Source: Podospora pseudoanserina
Taxonomy: Eukaryota; Ascomycota; Sordariomycetes; Sordariales; Podosporaceae
Direction of reading: 5' to 3'
NCBI RefSeq assembly: GCF_035222485.1
Contig: NC_085923.1
Span: forward strand, 806,001-870,000
DNA length: 64,000 nucleotides
A program made the position numbers and the translations under genes. The notes under the pieces are model-generated. The model did no database searches. It was not told the origin of the DNA and saw only the letters and a program-made list of their open reading frames with translations. This document shows, in pieces, positions 58,858 through 64,000 of this stretch; position 1 is the first letter of the stretch, and every line of letters starts with the position of its first letter.

Positions 58858-59292
58858 AGGTTTGGGCCATATTCAGAATCAGGGTTGACCAGCAAGCTGA
58901 GCCTTTGCTTCTTGCAATCAGAGAATCAGCCCGCACATTCTGATACAACAGGCACGTTCGTTCAAGTCTAACATCTATGGTACTCTTTTGACTGCGACTC
59001 GTGTATAGAACTTCAACGCTGATGAGGTAGCCACTTCACGAAATGCCGCCTCCGAGCCCGAAGCAGTAGGGACCGGCGAAGTGGAGACTCAGCGCCGATC
59101 CTTCAGCGGGACTGGGGGCAAGGCGGACCGGCCAGCCCGGGACGGGAAGAACCAGGCCGCCCTCAGGAGCAAGCTTGAAACAAAGTCAATGCATGTTTCC
59201 TTGAAAATTTCATCATTCAAAATGCCTCATCATGTCGTGTCGCTGCCTGTAGTGGGACTATGTACATATCCATCATTTGACCTATGCCGCGC
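58858..59292. other. Intergenic between convergent SRAP and AA9 genes
   Basis: Presumed 3' untranslated regions. A 71-codon frame (59081-59296) has no family features. Confidence 0.4.
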
Positions 59293-60132
59293 TTAGCAGG
59301 TGAACACCTTGGGTCCTGGGACGGTGTAGGATTGGAGGTTGTTGTAGATCTGCCCTGAAAGTCAGCATCCGGTTTTCTATCAATACCAACACCGAGACTT
59401 ACGTTGGCTGTGTATCCGGGGTCGGTAGCCTTGAAAGCGCCAGGGATCTTAACCGTGGGACTTGGGCTGGAGTTTCCACCACCGGAAACGTTGATTTGCG
59501 CGCAGCTGATATAGAATTGGGGGGTTGAGCCTGGATTGTGTATGGCGAGGGATTGGATGCGGAGGAGGTACTCTCCGTTGGGGATGCACCTGGGCAGGTT
59601 GGCTTGGTAGGATGCTGTGAAGATGGGATGTTAGCATGCTGATGAGCTAAGGTAGTATGAAAACCAAAACGACGTACATCTCATTGGCCAGGATGATTGG
59701 CCGCCATTGATGGTCGGGCCCCAATCGTAGATCTTGAACCATTCACCGGATCCGTCGTAGTCTTTAACTGAGCCAGGCGCCTTCGACATGTAGCTGAAAG
59801 AAGGTTAGCTGTTATATCCAGTCCGAAGATGACGGCATTTCATACAGAGAAATAGGTCCTTGGTGGTACACAGCTTGATCAGTGTAAAAGGTCACCGAGT
59901 CTCCAGCCTTAACATTGACAACACTGGTGCTAGCACCTGAGGCTCCTCCGACATTGCAACGGAGGTTGTTGTCTGACAAGCTGGTCACTGGCGAGTTGTG
60001 GTTGTTGTTCTTGCGAATGTGTTCGAAGACGCCGAACTTTGTTGAGCCAACACCGAACTGTTGGAAGATATAGTGGGCTGAGACATCAGCAACACCCAGC
60101 GTAAGGGCAGTAACAATGGGGAAGACCTTCAT
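59293..60132 (-). CDS. AA9 lytic polysaccharide monooxygenase, secreted, 223 aa, four exons
   Basis: Exons 60132-59846, 59793-59678, 59614-59403 and 59349-59293 give 672 nt with correct phases. Donors are GTATGA, GTACGT and GTAAGT. The signal peptide [19 protein letters not shown] ends directly before His20, so the mature protein starts with the copper-binding His. His90 ([11 protein letters not shown]) completes the histidine brace, and the axial Tyr lies in [30 protein letters not shown] and [13 protein letters not shown] are typical AA9 text. The end [17 protein letters not shown] shows no carbohydrate-binding module. AA9 enzymes cleave cellulose or other beta-1,4-glucans oxidatively outside the cell using an external electron donor such as the cellobiose dehydrogenase encoded 2.35 kb away. 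A TATATA box lies about 110 bp upstream of the start. Confidence 0.95.
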
Positions 60133-62485
60133 GTTGATGGTATCAAAGATGAACTAGAGAAATTTCAACCAAAGTGCTAGGTGTTTGGTCTTGAGATCCT
60201 AAACTAGCTGATTAGGACACAGCTTTGCCAGTATACCAGTATATAAAGAAGTACAAGACGGCCATTTCAATCACTGCGGATAACGTTGGGCCGCAAATGC
60301 CGGGTTGAAAGGATCAGAGAGAGTATATGAAACGGCCCGTCTGTGGCCATGATGGGAGTCTTTAGCTGTCCATGCCATCGCGATGAGCCAGTCAAAGCTG
60401 CAGACGAAGTTAACAATCCAGGAAAACTGCGTCGTCGAGGATGGGTGACAAATGAGGTTGTGTGTGCCCCAGATTGTCTGTCGAATGAGAAGCTGGATGG
60501 CCAATATCAACCCGCACGTTTTGATGGAGACCATTGATGCCGTGCTCTGATACTCTTGTCTGCAACCTGAGTGCCGAACACTGGCTGAGAAAGAGCTCTA
60601 ACAGATGAGAGCTATCGATTTGACTTGGCTACCCATCGAATGAGGAACTCATCACTCCTAGCTGAAATCATGAATCTCTGTCTACGAACTGAAAAACACT
60701 TGCAGCCGACGAATATCTGCTTGCATATCTGCAGATATAGCGATCTGGTGTCCTTGAAGCTGGAGCAAAAATGGCGGAGACAAGCATCCGGTCTAAAACA
60801 GGCAGAGAGGTGGTTCCTTCCCCAGACTCGAGACTGCACTGAGGTCACGGGACATGCGCAGGCAGAACAAGCAATGCAGAGAATGCAATCCGGCAGTCAG
60901 GTCACGGGAGCTAGCTTGACAGTTGCACGGCAGTTGAAGGGTGCCTGTCTGCCTTGCTGCTACCCCTCCACCCCCTTCCACATGCTGTTGATGGGCACCA
61001 AACAGGGCCCAAGCATCTTGGGTTCTTGGTCGGCCCTTTATCACAGATAAATATATGCCTTTGTGCGCCCTGGCGTTCTGCTTTTGCAGTTTTCTGTTCC
61101 TTCTTGCATATTTTCCCTCACGAACACGACTCTCACCGTTGCCAAAAACCGAGGACATCGACCCTCCGCATACCGATCGATCGAAGCGAACGTATAAAGC
61201 AGCCTCCATCAGCCGCCTCGTTTATTATCCCCAGAAACGCCCATCGCATGCTCTCCCCACAGTTCGACCGACAGACCTCCCCAAACAGGGGCGGCCTCGT
61301 GAGCAATCGCCACGGTCTCAATCCTAGGGCTGGCCCGACGGACCGCGAGATCTACTATACGCAAGTTGATTGGGTATAGCCTGATTGAAGAGCAAAATGG
61401 GTCGCCAGCATCCGTTAACGACTACAGCACCAGTAGACGCTGGTGGCTGACTGACGGGACTTTATCCAAAGTGGGGGAGATTACAACCTTGAGCACCACT
61501 ACGGAATTTTTTCTGGAACCGGCCAACCCCGAGCCAAGGACTTCCCAAGGACCCCCTCTACCGCGCCGCTCTGGAGCCGCTGGAAATTCCCCGTTGTTGC
61601 CGCTCTCTTTGCCGCAACGCCGTTGAGATTCATCTTCGTGGAAATACCCGGATTTGGCCTCTTCGAATCAATTCCAACTTCATTCAGACCGACCGAATCA
61701 GCCACGCCAGGAAAGAGGGGTTGGGGATTTCTTCAGTGACTCGGCTGTCCGCCCGCCAGTATTCTATGTTGCATTCAGTCGGCGCACCGGTTGTGGGCAC
61801 CCCATAATGCACCGTGATCTTTGTGATCTGCAGCCCAATGCTGCTATTTTGTTCCGAGGCACCTGAGATTGGAGCGCAAACGAGTCCCCTGAGAATGGAG
61901 ACAGACAACGTCAGCGACTATGCAGGCAAGATTACCGGTTCATACATCAATGCTTGGCCATGAGTCGAAACGTCCCGCGTCGGCGTCTGCTTCCGTTCGG
62001 TGCATTGCCTCCCCTGAACTCCCCTGCCTCCGCGTGCCATGCCGCCTCCTCGCCAGACTCATCAGCTTCTTCCGCCCTGGGGAAATCTTGGGGAAACCCC
62101 ACCGCGCGGCTCCTTCTCCAATCTATCTGCTCCCTTCATATCAAACATGGCTTTGCCAACGCTGCAGATCCCATATTCTCCTGGCGGAGGCTATACTCTG
62201 GTCATGCAGCCCAATTTATTTTCCTACATCTCCTCCAAGTCATCGACTCTGATTCTGCCGCGGATCCATCCTATCGGTGACATTCCATTTGTTTTCCCCG
62301 GACTGCGCTTCCGTGATTCGATCCTGGGAATGCGGAGTCAGGCACAGTCAGCTTACTCTCGCGATATGGTTATATCCATGGCCGCTCCCCGCCTGAGACG
62401 TTTGTATCTGGAGGCTGGCTTGTCTTCTTTGGCCCAGCGCTGAATCCAGAGTCGTCCTGTGCTTTGGCTGTTCTGGAAAGTGACA
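60133..62485. promoter_or_regulatory. Shared upstream region of the divergent AA9 and CDH genes
   Basis: 2.35 kb without an acceptable gene; several 60-140-codon frames exist on both strands but none has family features or splice logic. Candidate signals: TATATA on the minus strand at about 60240-60246 for the AA9 gene; CTGGGG at 62077-62082 and GTGGGG (minus) at 62097-62102, both fitting the carbon-catabolite repressor consensus SYGGRG. These six-base motifs occur by chance often, so the regulatory reading is inference. Confidence 0.4.
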
Positions 62486-64000
62486 ATGAAGTTTCTCAGC
62501 CGTGTTGGCGCGACTGCCCTCGCGGCGTCGCTTTGTAGGTGCTCCTAATAAGTTTTGTGATAGAAATCCGGCTGATAATCGACAGACCTGCAGCATGGCA
62601 TCGCGCAAATGGCTGATGGTACCTACACTGATCAAACGTCCGGCATCAAATTCAAGACGTGGACTCAAGGCACCGAGGCTACTGAAGCCTCTCCATTTAC
62701 CTTCGGTCTGGCTCTCCCAGGTGATGCTTTGACCAAAAACGCCAACGAGTACCTTGGTATCCTCGTATGTGGATCATCTACCCTCACTTCTTCTTGTGCT
62801 GACAGAGAATAGCGCTGCAAAATCGAAGATGCCGCTGCTCCCGGCTGGTGCGGTCTTTCCCACGGCCAGGCCGGTCAGATGACCAACGCCCTGCTCCTCG
62901 TTGCCTGGGCCTCTGAGGGAACTGTCTACACTTCTTTCCGCTGGGCCACCGGCTACACCTTACCTGGCCTCTACACCGGCGATGCAAAGCTGACCCAAGT
63001 TTCTTCGAACGTCACCGACACCCACTTCGAGCTGATCTACCGTTGCCAGAACTGCTTCTCCTGGAACCAAGACGGCACCAGCGGCAGCGTCGAGACAACA
63101 CAGGGATTCCTCGTTTTGGGCCACGCGGCTGGCAGCTCTGGTCTGGAGAACCCAACCTGCCCTGACCGCGCCACGTTTGGCTTCCACGATGCTGGCTTTG
63201 GTCAGTGGGGTGCTCCCTTGGAGGGTGCCAGTTCTGAGTCGTACGCCGAATGGGCTGAGCTTGCTACGACTACTCCTGAGACTGACTGTGAGGGGTAAGT
63301 AGCGGTACTATCAGTTCGGGAAGGCGTGATGCTGACGATCCTATAGTACTGGGCCTGGTGATGCTGAGTGCACTCCTGCTCCCGAAAAGGTCTACGACTA
63401 CATCGTTGTTGGTGGCGGTGCCGGCGGTATCCCCGTTGCCGACAAGCTCAGCGCCGCCGGCCACAGCGTCTTGCTCATCGAAAAGGGACCTCCTTCCTCT
63501 GGTCGCTGGGGTGGCACCATGAAGCCCAAGTGGCTCGAGGGAACCAATCTCACTCGCTTCGATGTCCCCGGCCTCTGCAATCAGATCTGGGTCGACAGCG
63601 CCGGCATTGCCTGCACTGATACTGACCAGATGGCTGGTTGTGTTCTGGGCGGCGGTACTGCTGTCAACGCCGGTCTCTGGTGGAAGGTAATTTCAAACTC
63701 CAAGCCCCATCCTGCAGAAAGCTTGCTTACAAATAAATCAGCCCCCCGCGTCTGACTGGGACTACAACTTCCCCGCTGGCTGGAAGTCCAAGGATGTTGA
63801 GGCTGCCGCCAACCGTGTCTTCGACCGGATTCCTGGTACATTCAAGCCATCTGCTGATGGTGTCCTCTATCGCCGTGAAGGCTTCGATGTTCTTTCCAGC
63901 GGCCTGAGGAAGTCGGGCTACAAGGAGGTTGTTGCCAATCAGTCGCCCAACGAGAAGAACGGCGCGTTTGCGCACACCCACTTCATGTTCCGATACGGTG
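62486..64000 (+). CDS. cdh: Cellobiose dehydrogenase, 5' part (cytochrome domain and start of flavin domain), truncated by window end
   Basis: Exons 62486-62534, 62586-62764, 62813-63294, 63347-63686 and 63742 to the window end; all phases agree. The signal peptide (MKFLSRVGATALAASLYLQH, cleavage near GIA-QM) precedes a b-type cytochrome domain with haem ligands Met99 (GQAGQMTNALLLVAW) and His201 (FGFHDAGFGQWG). A short Thr/Pro linker (ELATTTPETDCEGTGPG) leads to the GMC flavin domain with YDYIVVGGGAGG (Gly259, Gly261, Gly264), LLIEKGPPSSG and MAGCVLGGGTAVNAGLWWK. About 436 residues are visible. CDH oxidises cellobiose at FAD and passes electrons through the haem domain to AA9 monooxygenases. 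The text is very close to CDHs of Sordariales. The missing 3' part would hold the rest of the flavin domain and possibly a CBM1. Confidence 0.96.

Noticed and set aside
60343-62452. Several 60-140-codon frames upstream of CDH
   Set aside because: Mutually overlapping on both strands, with no domain, splice logic or consistent codon use. Treated as intergenic.

Overview
The window is nuclear DNA of a filamentous ascomycete, most likely a Sordariomycete and probably Sordariales. The evidence is short 50-70 bp introns with GTAAGT-like donors and CTGAC/CTAAC branch points, dispersed single genes, a secreted cellulolytic pair (AA9 monooxygenase and cellobiose dehydrogenase), and about 27 kb of TA-saturated DNA in which transposon coding sequence is peppered with TAA/TAG stops, the signature of repeat-induced point mutation (RIP). 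No species is claimed.

Left arm (1-19.6 kb): a partial 3' gene end; a spliced proline-rich hypothetical gene (minus); an F-box relic; an intact spliced secreted GMC oxidoreductase (4947-6999). Then follows a long run of broken genes: a 2EXR-domain gene with in-frame TGA and TAG, two tandem CorA-like transporter relics with a minus-strand relic between them, and a class-I aminoacyl-tRNA-synthetase-like gene with a TAG and a frameshift. A small intact hypothetical gene (14586-15251), an ASCH-like gene and an intron-containing tRNA-Leu(AAG) sit among them. Several of the stops are what C-to-T change of CAG or CAA would give.

Middle (19.6-56.8 kb): the C-terminal part of a highly reducing polyketide synthase (DH, C-methyltransferase, enoylreductase, ketoreductase, carrier protein; minus strand) is frameshifted, internally deleted and cut off inside its DH domain by a transposon. 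That transposon is a nest. A Fot1/pogo-like DNA element (24141-52149) about 1.95 kb long was opened by three insertions: a second pogo/mariner-like element (25472-27332), a chromodomain Ty3/gypsy element A (27347-51184) and a 353-bp solo LTR (51332-51684). Element A is itself opened by a related gypsy element B (27718-35228, inside A's 5' LTR) and an unrelated gypsy element C (37142-46097, inside A's pol). Every insertion has a target-site duplication that can be read. After a 1.55-kb TPR-like gene relic, a second nest follows: a truncated solo LTR of family A was split by an inverted Fot1-like copy (53801-56757), which carries a miniature LTR pair with a 32-bp minisatellite and another solo LTR.

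Right arm (56.9-64 kb): a short FAD-monooxygenase relic, then three healthy genes. These are an HMCES/YedK (SRAP) abasic-site shield protein with PIP-box-like motifs, an AA9 lytic polysaccharide monooxygenase (minus), and, divergent from it, the 5' half of cellobiose dehydrogenase, the known electron donor of AA9 enzymes. The window ends inside the CDH flavin domain.
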